Of a stretch of 64,000 bases of DNA, positions 53,062 to 64,000 are shown one piece after another (position 1 is the first letter of the stretch; each line of letters starts with the position of its first letter). The notes below the pieces were generated by a model. It had not been told where the DNA came from and did not search any database. It was given only the letters and a program-made list of their open reading frames with translations. Position numbers and translations under genes: made by a program. Location of the stretch: positions 60,016,609 through 60,080,608 of the forward strand of contig OZ023205.1 in the NCBI GenBank assembly GCA_963995525.1, read 5' to 3'. This stretch comes from Escarpia spicata (lineage: Eukaryota; Annelida; Polychaeta; Sabellida; Siboglinidae).

Positions 53062-56000
53062 TTAACTGTCGTTGGCGGCAGTAGCGTTCTTGCGCAGACT
53101 GTCGAGGTACTCCTGCTGGGACTGTGCCATCACCTGGGCCAAGATGTCATCCTCATCCCACTGGGACAGACCTGTGGACACACAATCACATCATCACAAC
53201 TGATGGATCCAGTACGTGACGTCGCGGTTTGCGTACATCACAATCAAAATTTTGCGCGTGACCTCTGTCAAGTTTTGTCTTTGCGACCAATGTTGATAAT
53301 GGATATATACGTGAATTACATTACCACTGCTGCACAATCAAACATACCTGCACACAGCTGTCACTTTGTCATAAAGAAACCATTTTGAGACCAGAATTTG
53401 AATAGAATATACGACGGAATGTCCGAATCCTCCATGTGTTCGGCATCCATTTTTTGATGGCTTGACAGAGGTTTTGCTAGACAGGTCACATGGTGAATAT
53501 AATAGATCAACTGACCTATCCATCACGTGAGATGGGTAGGTCAATTGACAAATCCATCATGTGACCAGTTGCCTAGCAACCCGGTCCGTCAAGCCATCAA
53601 AAACAGATGCCAAACACGTGGTGTGTTTGGATATTTTGTCGTATATGTTGAAATTCTTTAAAATAATTAAAACCCAAACGAAAAATATTTATGTATAGCC
53701 AGGGTTTTTGTTAAAGGGGCCCTGTACAGATTGCACTACTCCACGGCAGAAGTATCTTGTCAGCCGACGTCTGCGGCTATTTATAGAACAGTCTCATGTA
53801 GGCGATATGTTTGCCGTCGTTAGTTCTCGGGAACACAAGACAAGCGTGCGCTGAATCTAGTGATTGTGTTGTTGATAAGGATTTATTTATGACATATACT
53901 GTTGCAAACTAACAACACTAAATAAATAAATCCTTACCAACAACACAATCACTCGATGCAGTGCACACTCGTCTTGTGTTCCCGAGAACTAACGACAGCA
54001 AACACATCGCCTGCATCAGACTGTTCTATAAATAGCCGCAGACGCCAAGAGTCAGCCGACAAAATACTTCTGCCGTGGAATAGCGCAATCTATACTGGGC
54101 CCCTTTAAGTGTGCTGATAGCAGGGACCTTGACCCCCAAAGCAATCTGTGTTAATTGTTAAAAAAACACTGTACAGTTAACATGCAATGTAGGCCTATGT
54201 GTCTGAGTTTACAGACACTGCTATCTGTAGACAATGCTGTGAGGACATTCATTCTCTTACCACTATGGTGGAAATGAAACCCATGTATCAAGGAATCGCT
54301 AGTATTAAGCATGTTCCAAGTTGAAGCATAGGAGGGTTGTTTCCACAAGTGCCCATAACTTGGTTTCACAATATTATTAATGACTATATAAATAAAGATT
54401 TAACATGATATTAAGTGTTTCACAATGGTGTCATATGCTTTACAATTAAAACATGTCCATCGTAAAAATAAGTTAAAATAACTGTTAGCTGAATGCCCAC
54501 CCATATTCATTGAGTTGATATACACTGTCAGTCTTATCATTTCTTTTAATGCAAAACAAGATTTATTATTAACCTCAATATGTTATTTCCAACATAACGA
54601 GGTTGTAACAAAATAACAGTCGTGGACCGCGTTGTTTGGCTGCGATGTCGTAAACGCCATCGATGCGCTGAACTGTTTGTGGAGCTTAGATGCAGTACTT
54701 CACAATTTGTAATGGAAATGAATTCGAAAGTGGTGTCTTGCAAATCATTGGTTATTGATAGCTCGCTATATGGATTGCCAAAGCCGGGTAAATTACCCAT
54801 ATCCCAGCTCTTAACAAAACCCCTGATAGCAATGTCTTTTAAGCGACAAGTGTATGTGGGAGTATTTGATTTAGCAGAGGTCATGTGGCCCTTGTAATGT
54901 AATGCACATATATTACTGTTATCAACTTTGATGGCAAAGCAAAGCTCGATGGAGTTCACGCGCAAAATTTTGATTGGGATGTAGGCAAACAATGATGTAC
55001 TGCAGACCTCGACGTTAGCACTTGCTCAGCGCCTTTTTGAGGCTGTCGGGCCAGTTCGGGCCACCAGTTTTCATATTTTACTGGCCCTCTGGGCCACTGA
55101 TTTAAATCTGATTGACCACCATCGTGTTTCCGGTAACCTGACCCTACCTAGAAAAACAGTACAACCCTAAAGCCTAATCTTTTTCTTTGATATTTAAATC
55201 AATGTTTGTTTTGTTACATTTGTGTTATAACTCATTAAATAATGCCAAACTCAGTCATGCGTATATGATGACAATGACATATATGCACTGTCAAACTCAT
55301 TTGTATCCGCCCACATGATTGGCGAATGGCGGGGGTCATTAATTATTCACCCAATAAGCGGTCTTGTTACACATTGGCTACGGATGGCAGGCAATCTCAA
55401 CTGTCTGCATGATAAAACGCTAGTGCATATAATATTCCATAATGGAAAGCATCAAGGAAATGTTTTATACTGTCAAACATTTTATAGCATTGTTAAAGAC
55501 CATGGCTGCACCAGTGGATCTTGTAATACAGCTGTGCCTTGGACGGAACGAGAGCAAGGACTCTGGACAGCGTTCACATTGTCAGCACACCGCAGCATTG
55601 TTTACATCAGCATTGATCATCGCCAGTCATAATGATATCGTTATACACATGGTATCGGCATTCAGATGCACATTTATCATGGTATAATGTGCCTGATCCT
55701 GGCAATATTGGCCTTAGAATTGAGCTTTAGGCACAGCCAAAACCAAGAAATGCTTTTGAAGTGCCCAGGACAGCCAACTATAATACCAAGCCGCAAGATG
55801 AAAATAGGTTGGTGATGTCACAGATTTTTTATTAATAGCACACTGCAGAGTGATACCACAATTAAAAATATTCATTTAACTTTACGTTATCAGTTCTTAT
55901 AGTCGCTATCTTAATTTTATAAATGATTTGCACAAATAAAAACTTAGGAAAAGTCAGCATGACGTCTCTCCAAGCGAACCTTAGACTTTGTGGACTTCTT

Positions 56001-59000
56001 GTGAAGTGACAGACAGGCACCTCGATATAAAAAAAAAAATTTATACTAAATCTGGGCCAGTAATTTGTTGGGGCGGACCAGTAACTTTCCAAATCAACTG
56101 GCCCCCTGGGCCAGTGGATACAAAACCCTAATGTCAAGGCCTGTACAGGATCCATCACTTATGCATCATTTCATCATTCATGACTACATCACCAAATTGT
56201 CATCACATCATTCACATTTACATCACCTAGACGACACATCAATAAAAGCATGGGTCTTATACACTCACCAAACATCTGACACAGAGAGCATGGGTCTTAT
56301 ACACTCACCAAACATCTGACACAGAGAGCATGGGTCTTATACACTCACCAAACATCTGACACAGAGAGCATGGGTCTTATACACTCACCAAACATCTGAC
56401 ACAGAGAGCATGGGTCTTATACACTCACCAAACATCTGACACAGAGAGCATGGGTCTTATACACTCACCAAACATCTGACACAGAGAGCATGGGTCTTAT
56501 AAACTCACCAAACATCTGACACAGAGAGCATGGATCTTATAAACTCACCAAACATCTGACACAGAGAGCATGGGTCTTATACACTCACCAAACATCTGAC
56601 ACAGAGAGCATGGGTCTTATACACTCACCAAACATCTGACACAGAGAGCATGGGTCTTATACACTCACCAAACATCTGACACAGAGAGCATGGGTCTTAT
56701 AAACTCACCAAACATCTGACACAGAGAGCATGGGTCTTATAAACTCACCAAACATCTGACACAGAGAGCATGGGTCTTATACACTCACCAAACATCTGAC
56801 ACAGAGAGCATGGGTCTTATACACTCACCACACATCTGACACAGAGAGCATGGGTCTTATACACTCACCAAACATCTGACACAGAGAGCATGGGTCTTAT
56901 AAACTCACCAAACATCTGACACAGAGAGCATGGGTCTTATAAACTCACCAAACATCTGACACAGAGAGCATGGGTCTTATACACTCACCAAACATCTGAC
57001 ACAGAGAGCATGGGTCTTATACACTCACCAAACATCTGACACAGAGAGAATGGGTCTTATACACTCACCAAACATCTGACACAGAGAGCATGGGTCTTAT
57101 ACACTCACCAAACATCTGACACAGAGAGCATGGGTCTTATAAACTCGCCAAACACCTGACACAGAGAGCATGGGTCTTATACACTCACCAAACATCTGAC
57201 ACAGAGAGCATGGGTCTTATACACTCGCCAAACATCTGACACAGAGAGCATGGGTCTTATAAACTCGCCAAACATCTGACACAGAGAGCATGGGTCTTAT
57301 ACACTCGCCAAACATCTGACACATAGAGCATGGGTCTTATATACTCGCCAAACATCTGACACAGAGAGCATGGGTCTTATACACTCGCCAAACATCTGAC
57401 ACAGAGAGCATGGGTCTTATACACTCACCAAATATCTGACACAGAGAGCATGGGTCTTATACACTCACCAAACATCTGACACAGAGAGCATGGGTCTTAT
57501 ACACTCGCCAAACATCTGACACAGAGAGCATCGGTCTTATACACTCGCCAAACATCTTACACAGAGAGCATGTGTCTTATAAACTCACCAAACATCTGAC
57601 ACAGAGAGCATGGGTCTTATACATTCGCCAAACATCTGACACAGAGAGCATCGGTCTTGTACACTCGCCAAACATCTTACACAGAGAGCATGTGTCTTAT
57701 AAAGTCACCAAACATCTGACACAGAGAGCATGGGTCTTATACACTCGCCAAACATCTGACACAGAGAGCATCGGTCTTATACACTCGCCAAACATCTGAC
57801 ACAGAGAGCATGTGTCTTATAAAGTCACCAAACATCTGACACAGAGAGCATGGGTCTTATACACTCGCCAAACATCTGACACATAGAGCATCGGTCTTAT
57901 ACACTCGCCAAACATCTGACACAGAGAGCATGTGTCTTATACACTCACCAAACATCTGACACAGAGAGCATGGGTCTTATACACTCACCAAACATCTGAC
58001 ACAGAGAGCATGGGTCTTATACACTCGCCAAACATCTGACACAGAGAGCATGGGTCTTATACACTCACCAAACATCTGACACAGAGAGCATGGGTCTTAT
58101 ACACTCACCAAACATCTGACACAGAGAGCATGGGTCTTATACATTATTATTATTATCCTTATCAAACATTATATTTTGTAGGCACTATATGCATTAGATA
58201 TGGATATGTAATTATACTGATTGTAAGATATTGTGCTTGTATCACACATAACTATACAGGTTGGGGGTGAACTATAGATAAGTAGCACACTTCTATTCAC
58301 CCCCTTTCCATCAACTCTGTATTGTTTATTTAATTTTTTACATCTTGGAAATGGTATTGTATTATGTAATGATAAAATTTTTGCCGTAGATTGTTGGAAA
58401 TAAATTACTGACTGATTGATACACTCACCAGACATCTGACACAGAGAGCATGGGTTCTATAGACACTCATCAAATATCTAATAGAAGTAGCATGGGTCCT
58501 ATACACTCACAAAACATCTGACAGAGAGCATGGGTCCTATAGACACTCACCAAACATTTGACCGAGAGACCATGGATTCTATACATTCACAAAACATCTG
58601 ACATAGAGAGCAGGGGTCCTATGGACATTCACCAAACTTGACACAGAGAGCATGGGTCCTACAGACACTCACCAAACATATGACAGAGAGCATGGGTCCT
58701 ATAGACACTCACCAAACATGACACAGAGAGCATGGGTCCTGTAGACAGTCACCAAACATCTGAGAGAGACAGCATGGGCTTTAGACACTCACCAAACATC
58801 TGGGGAGGCAGGTCATTCATGATGGATGTGGTTTCATCGAACTGCGCTCCACCGACTGCGCCCTCTAGTGAGCAGGTGGCCTGTCCTGCAGTTGACGTTG
58901 ATGACATGGCAGGAGACATAGGGGCTCCACATCCTGCACAAATCAAGTGGCAATAGTTACCCTACTGGGTGTATGAATGAGGGAGAAGACACATACATTC

Positions 59001-61519
59001 ATTCTATACCCCGTTTGACAACGACCCAGTATAATGCCAAAAATTTCCTATCTCAAATTTAATGTAATTTGTTGACAATATTTATCATGAAACTGACTAT
59101 TATTTTTTACTATTTTGACTGCATCATTGAAAAAAATTGGTAAGTTTCTTGAGTTAATATAAACAGATATAGAAATAAGCCAATAAACCGCAATTTCATA
59201 ACATTAAATATTCCTCAAGGTATTTCTACGTATTACCAAACATCTGCTACCTACACACTCTGGGCTACTCGAGCAGACAATGAAAAATCATGACATTGTC
59301 ATTTTGCAGTATAAGCAGTGAGTGTAAATGTAAATGAGGAAGCCTACCTGCGTATGGTGGAGAGGTGTTCTGGGTGCCACTGCCACTGGCTGACGGAGTG
59401 CCGGGGCTGGTCTCCCCCGAGGTCATGTGATGTCGCGGCGACCGCGATGGCTTGCGGGGGTCATCGGGCGATCGGGCCGGTGATGCTATGGTATCCCACC
59501 AGGCGGTCTGCGAGTCATCTGCTGAACTACAGGTGGCGCTGGCGCTGCGAGGCTGCAACATCGATTGTGGATTGAGTGACTAAATGGTCACACAAAGCTC
59601 ACCAACACAATGCCCTGTCAGGCTTGTCAGGTGGACAGGGTCAACTTTTTATTATAAACTGGAATGGTATCCTCCCCCAGGAACACAATGTAACAGAGCA
59701 GTGACACAACAAATACAATGTAACAGAGCGGTGACACAACAAACACAATGTAACAGAGTGGTGACACAACAAACACAATGTAACAGCATGGTGACACAAT
59801 GTAACAGCATGGTGACACAACAAACACAATGTAACAGCGTGGTGACACAGCAAACACAATGTAACAGAGTGGTGACACAACAAACACAATATAACAGGGT
59901 AGTGACACAGCAAACACAATGTAACAGAGTGGTGACACAACACAATGTAACAGAGTGGTGACACAGCAAACACAATGTAACAGGGTGGTGACACAGCAAA
60001 CACAATGTAACAGAGCGGTGACATCACAAACACAATGTAACAGGGTGGTGACACAGCAAACACAATGTAACAGGGTGGTGACACAGCAAACACAATGTAA
60101 CAGAGTGGTGACACAACAAACACTATATAACAGTGGTGACACAACAAACACAATGTAATAGAGTGGTGCTCCAACAAACACAATGTAACAGCGTGGTGAC
60201 ACAACAAGCACAATGTAGCAGAGTGGTGACACAACAAACACCATGTAATAGAGTGGTGCTCCAACAAACAATGTAACAGCGTGGTGACACAACAAGCACA
60301 ATGTAGCAGAGTGGTGACACAACAAACACCATGTAATAGAGTGGTGCTCCAACAAACACAATGTAACAGCGTGGTGACACAACAAGCACAATGTAGCAGA
60401 GTGGTGACACAACAAACACAATGTAATAGAGTGATGCTCCAACAAACACAATGTAACAGCGTGGTGACACAACAAGCACAATGTAGCAGAGTGGTGACAC
60501 AACAAACACCATGTAATAGAGTGGTGCTCCAACAAACACAATGTAACAGCGTGGTGACACAACAAGCACAATGTAGCAGAGTGGTGACACAACAAACACC
60601 ATGTAATAGAGTGGTGCTCCAACAAACACAATGTAACAGCGTGGTGACACAACAAGCACAATGTAGCAGAGTGGTGACACAACAAACACCATGTAATAGA
60701 GTGGTGCTCCAACAAACACAATGTAACAGCGTGGTGACACAACAAGCACAATGTAGCAGAGTGGTGACACAACAAACACAATGTAACAGAATGGTGACAC
60801 AACAAACACAATGTAACAAGGGTGCCTCAATAACAAGTATAGTGGATCATCCCTTATATCTGTGCGTACATCATACAGTGCATGAATAGGAACAAATATT
60901 CCTTATACCACGCGTCCTTCTAGCAAGAGTCCACTGTCGGAATGTTGAATAGTGAGAGTTAGTACCGAGTTGTGCTGCTTGGCACGTTTCTCCTGGTCGC
61001 GCAGCCACTGAAGGTACGACTCGCGCGCGACCTGCTCCTCTATGGTTTCCTGGGTCACCTCCCAATCTGTCTCCCGCATCTTGTCTTCCAGCATGGTCTA
61101 CAAACACGCACACAAACTATGTATCTGCATAGTTTTATCCAGTAAGTTGCCAAATGATCAAATAATTATATATTGTCCTGTTGCTGCAGACATTTTACAA
61201 CGTCTAATGCACTTTTTATATATAGCCAAACCCTTTTAGTAATCATTTATAACTCTACACAAATAATTTAACTCCACCGTGTGTACAGTTGGCTTAATAA
61301 AATATAATTTTGTTTAAAAATCTTTGAAAGAATTTATTTCAGTGACTATAATTTATAGAGCTGGACTACTTTCTTACAACATTTCAATTTGGCCCGGTCA
61401 AAATTAATTTAGTTGTTTGTCTTATGAATTTACAAAATAGCATATTTTAGCACTACCTGTTCCAACTGGAGTTCTTCTGACTGGCGGATGGCATCACTCA
61501 TGAGGTTCTTATCAGCCAA
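53062..61519 (-). CDS. OTUD5: OTU deubiquitinase 5 (OTUD5/DUBA), C-terminal half; 5' exons beyond the window
   Basis: Exons (minus strand): 61519-61457, 61097-60966, 59552-59348, 58933-58793, 53171-53062 (TAA at 53064-53062). Phases fit exactly and give 216 residues. Exon 1 here reads [20 protein letters not shown], exon 2 [13 protein letters not shown]...[18 protein letters not shown], exon 3 opens [10 protein letters not shown], and the last exon has [20 protein letters not shown]. Each piece lines up with the same region of human OTUD5, including the C-terminal ubiquitin-interacting motif (A-x-x-x-S-x-x-E core). The middle (exons 3-4) is a Ser/Pro/Thr-rich linker. In vertebrates OTUD5 cleaves ubiquitin chains (for example on TRAF3) and needs a phosphoserine near its OTU domain. 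The catalytic OTU domain is not in the window, so its activity cannot be judged here. The donor of exon 2 (GTACTA) is weak. The last intron is 5.6 kb and packed with repeats. Confidence 0.94.
53393..53660. mobile_element. foldback MITE in the last OTUD5 intron
   Basis: Two imperfect inverted arms of about 130 bases meet near 53526. Outer ends are AGAATTTGAA and TTGAAATTCT, and the shared inner words include TTTTTGATGGCTTGAC and GGTCACATG. There is no coding content. The ends are not sharp enough to give a target duplication. Confidence 0.65.
53711..54108. mobile_element. TTAA-flanked foldback MITE (piggyBac-type target site)
   Basis: TTAA occurs at both ends (53711-53714 and 54105-54108), followed inward by inverted AGGGGCCC. 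The arms, each about 170 bases, pair along most of their length (shared words GTTAGTTCTCGGGAACACAA and GGCTATTTATAGAACAGTCT) around a loop of about 50 bases near 53900. Duplication of TTAA is the signature of piggyBac-like transposition. The element has no coding capacity. Confidence 0.75.
55003..56143. mobile_element. possible hAT-like non-autonomous element
   Basis: The left end CAGACCTCGACGTTAG and the inverse of the right end CAGGCCTTGACATTAG match at 13 of 16 positions and fit hAT-like terminal repeats. Inside both ends are repeated GGCCAGT/ACTGGCCC words. No intact 8-bp target duplication is visible and no transposase frame is present, so the boundaries are approximate. Confidence 0.55.
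56244..58141. repeat. 40-bp satellite, about 47 copies, derived from an OTUD5 exon-intron junction
   Basis: A head-to-tail array with a strict 40-bp period and few variants (ACACTCACC, AAACTCACC, ACACTCGCC, AAAGTCACC). Read on the minus strand, each unit contains CAGATGTTTG followed by GTGAGTGT, the same sequence as the end of the OTUD5 exon at 58933-58793 and its splice donor. It lies in the transcribed orientation inside the 5.6-kb last intron. Confidence 0.95.
58142..58430 (-). mobile_element. short insertion interrupting the 40-bp array
   Basis: About 290 bases unrelated to the satellite separate the homogeneous block from the older copies. On the minus strand the segment ends in an AT-rich stretch and an (ATA)n-type tail (plus-strand ATTATTATTATTAT at 58143-58156), so it is probably a SINE-like retroposed sequence. 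It has no coding content. Confidence 0.45.
58431..58792. repeat. older, diverged copies of the 40-bp unit touching the exon
   Basis: About nine copies of the same unit with length changes (36-42 bases) and more substitutions run up to the authentic donor of the OTUD5 exon ending at 58793. Divergence is highest next to the exon and lowest in the distal block, as expected if the array began at the exon end and spread into the intron. Confidence 0.85.
59685..60815. repeat. 30-bp minisatellite with a 90-bp higher-order repeat, in an OTUD5 intron
   Basis: About 37 copies of a unit like GTGACACAACAAACACAATG plus ten bases. From about 60160 to 60790 three variants alternate (GCACAATGTAGCAGA, CACCATGTAATAGA and GGTGCTCC types), so the true period is 90 bases, repeated about seven times. 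The period is a multiple of three and lacks stops, which creates long meaningless open frames. It sits between the OTUD5 exons at 60966 and 59552. Confidence 0.93.
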
Positions 61520-64000
61520 CTGTCAAACCAAAACAAATCAGCTGTCAATCAAAACCAATCAACTGTCAATCAACAACAACCAAGTATCTGTTGGTCAACA
61601 ATTGCCTGTAACTGGTGACAGTTAGTCCCAACAGACAATAAATGTACTTTTAAACTCAACAAGTGTTTTATTTCAACAGACAAAATATGTGAAGAATGTT
61701 AATGCATAATGCAGATTGTTTGTGAAAAAGGTTAATTAATCTTTAGTTATTTCCTTCAAGTACCCATAAGCGAAGAAACCAATTATTTAAATAGAAGTTT
61801 AGAACAACTTACAGTACACATGTGTAATCAGCACGGAAAACAAACCACTCTACCTCAGTGTCGGAAATTAGCAAACAAATTAACTGGCCCAGGTTTTTTT
61901 TAATTGGCTAAGATCAATTTTCAACTGACCCTGCTGAATTTGAACTGACCTGACTAATTTACAAACCACATTGACACATTTCCATTTTTCCACATTCTTT
62001 AATCACACACAAATTTCTCAAAGTCAACACATAAAGAAACATCACCAGCTGTGACAGAAGCTTTATTGTCATCCCATAATGCAAAAACAAGGTAAACACA
62101 TTCAGTTTCAGCAGAATACAGTGAGACTCGAGTCTGTAAAGTAATTTTTAATGTAAGCACATTTTAATAACTTTTACTAAGGTATAGTTACTGATATGTA
62201 ACGATTCAATTCCTTTACAATGATGGCCTTCTTTGAAACAGTGTCCCAAGACAGCAGTTACAAAATGGATTTGGGTGGGCATGCCACCCCACTTTTCACC
62301 ATTACTGGAGAACAACTCATATATATATATATTCCTAACAGCAGCATAAGTCGACCAAATATGCATAAGGGACCGCCTTAGGCATATCGCCATTTTTAAG
62401 CACACCAGAGCTGTCTGCATAAAATTTGGACCCCTAGTAGCGTAGACAATATTTTTTATTTACAAATTTGAACTGTTAGTATACGTAGTATACCCAGACA
62501 TATAATGATGTCAATAATTATTTGCACCCAAAAAATATTTTGGGTGATTTTCAGAGACGTTTTCTCGAAGGTTGTATATCCTATCTCTCATAATGGAATG
62601 GTCGACCTATGCTGCCGTTATAAAAACCGTGCCTAACTTGTCTCTACAACCGAGACAACTTCCAAACACAGTAAAATTTAGTCTAAAAAACTATGAAAAA
62701 TGGCGTCCAGTCTGACTCTTGGACAACTGCACTGCTGGTGGCTATGCCACCGATGTTTAGACTTAGCGTTCGTTGGCTTTGCTATTGAATGCAACCATTC
62801 ACGTGATAAGAGTTCAGTTTTGACGAACTACTGTTGAATTATTACCAAAGTTGTGTTTACCGTCTCCTATAATTGAGGTCTAAGAATTCTAACAAACTAT
62901 GCATTGGATGCAGCCTAGCCATGTCCGCCGAGATAAACCGGTGGCGTTTGTGAACCGGCGGTGTCGGGTTGATCATTTGAACATTTTGGCGAATTAAATC
63001 AGCAGGATGGATTTTGAATTGGCGGCTGCCGATTTAAAGGCCTTTTTTTCGTAACACTGTGCCTAAGAATACAAACCTTACAAATACATGAGTTTTCATT
63101 TCGCCTTAGGGCTAGTAGTCTAAAAAAATCAAGAAATATGGCTAGAAGAAGGCTTGTGTTATAACCTTAAATATTCCATGTTATTTTTGTATTAGACATT
63201 CTGTGAATAACCAGCCCAGCTTTGTCGCTATATTTACAAAAATCTTAGAGATGAGTTTGTTAAGTGTTTCTCATGCTGTATTAACTATTGTAATTGACTT
63301 TAAGAAATTAAACTAGAATTAAAACCTTGATTATATCAGTGTTCGCGTTAGGGTTTAAACAAAACGGGATCCCATGGGACCACGGGCCTGAAAAAAAACG
63401 AGGTCCCAAAAACAAAGATGGGTCCAAAGATGTGGACTACTAAATGGACTAAATTAATGTGGCCTCGATTCATAAATCAATAAATAAATGTTCATAACGT
63501 TAGCACATTTGTTCAACTCCTGATATGTATCATGATGTCAAAAACACTGACCGGACGCAACACTAAAGTCGTTCTACCTAATTTCCGAATTAGCCATTAG
63601 GCAGAACAGCCGCGCATCAGTGAGAACTACTATTCAGTGTTCCATTTTTTAGGTGGTCGCTAGGTGGCGGCACCATTTTGTTGTGAAAGTGTGGTTGTCG
63701 ACACACAATTTGGATATACCGTATTCGTTCTATTACGCGTACAGTACGCTTAGCAAATATTTGAGACAAGGAAATATGTAAAATGTTTGGTTCCAATAAG
63801 CGTACAGGGGTGTGCACCCATTTTATTTGGTTCCAGCGGTTCCTGAGTACAGCCATCTCGGTAGACATGATGGCAAGTGATTTCTGCATCTGACATACGA
63901 TACCAACAGGATTCCACAACACTGTAAATGTGTGATAATTTAGGTGGATCTTTCGATGTTGTTTCATCACCAAGCATTGAATCTATTCTATTGATATTGG
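61520..64000. other. OTUD5 intron (open at the window edge)
   Basis: No frame matching the OTU catalytic domain was found, so this is probably all intron. Two places (61860 and 63338) resemble hAT-type ends (CAGTGT..G..TTAG) but no paired target duplication is visible. A 22-bp palindrome, CACCC..GGGTG, lies at 62525-62546. Confidence 0.5.

Noticed and set aside
56244..58141. CRISPR-like array
   Set aside because: The 40-bp units are contiguous with no unique spacers, and the DNA is clearly animal nuclear sequence.
59627..60836. Open frames of 237-394 codons on the minus strand ([14 protein letters not shown] repeats)
   Set aside because: They are read-through of the 30-bp minisatellite, whose period is a multiple of three and has no stops; they lie inside an OTUD5 intron.
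61857..63060. Possible hAT-like element in the OTUD5 intron
   Set aside because: The ends CAGTGTCGGAAATTAG and CAGTGTTACGAAA only partly agree and the flanking 8-mers do not match.
63338..63430. Another hAT-like terminus (CAGTGTTCGCGTTAG)
   Set aside because: No partner end is visible inside the window.

Overview
The window is nuclear DNA of an animal, most likely a lophotrochozoan and probably a gastropod or other mollusc. It is AT-leaning, full of (CA)n tracts, minisatellites, foldback elements and decayed non-LTR retrotransposons, and its genes have many short exons with GT-AG introns. The species assignment is inference. I saw no tRNA, rRNA, CRISPR or bacterial-type features, and nearly all long open frames are low-complexity repeats read through without stops.

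Two protein genes are clear, both on the minus strand. The first is a complete PIM-family Ser/Thr kinase, six coding exons between 38532 and 34952 (318 aa). It has all kinase catalytic motifs and the ERPEP hinge typical of PIM kinases. A GC-rich, CCAAT-dense upstream region (38970-39090) looks like its promoter. The second is the 3' half of OTUD5 (DUBA, an OTU-family deubiquitinase): five exons between 61519 and 53062 encode the conserved region after the OTU domain and the C-terminal ubiquitin-interacting motif. Its catalytic exons lie beyond 64000. The order OTUD5 then PIM, same strand, matches the human Xp11.23 neighbours OTUD5 and PIM2 as I remember them, so this looks like conserved microsynteny. 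A possible third coding exon of unknown function sits at 44925-44657 between them.

Layout: 1-5.7 kb holds microsatellites, a complete hAT-type MITE with its 8-bp target duplication (1875-3057) and a 16-bp minisatellite. 5.87-11.3 kb is an old tandem duplication of about 1.7 kb whose second copy is split by a (CA)n foldback and a CR1-like LINE. 11.3-33.5 kb has no recognisable gene but several minisatellites, a perfect 79-bp palindrome, twin hairpins with a shared loop, and a three-copy local duplication. 33.5-39.2 kb is the PIM gene. 39.2-52.6 kb is retrotransposon debris of at least four kinds plus the orphan exon. 52.7-61.5 kb is OTUD5, with introns occupied by two foldback elements, a hAT-like element, a 40-bp array and a 30-bp array. 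61.5-64 kb is the next OTUD5 intron or intergenic sequence.

The most unusual feature is the 40-bp satellite (56244-58141, plus older copies up to 58793). It is built from the 5' splice junction of an OTUD5 exon, so the intron carries dozens of copies of that exon end and its splice donor in the transcribed orientation.
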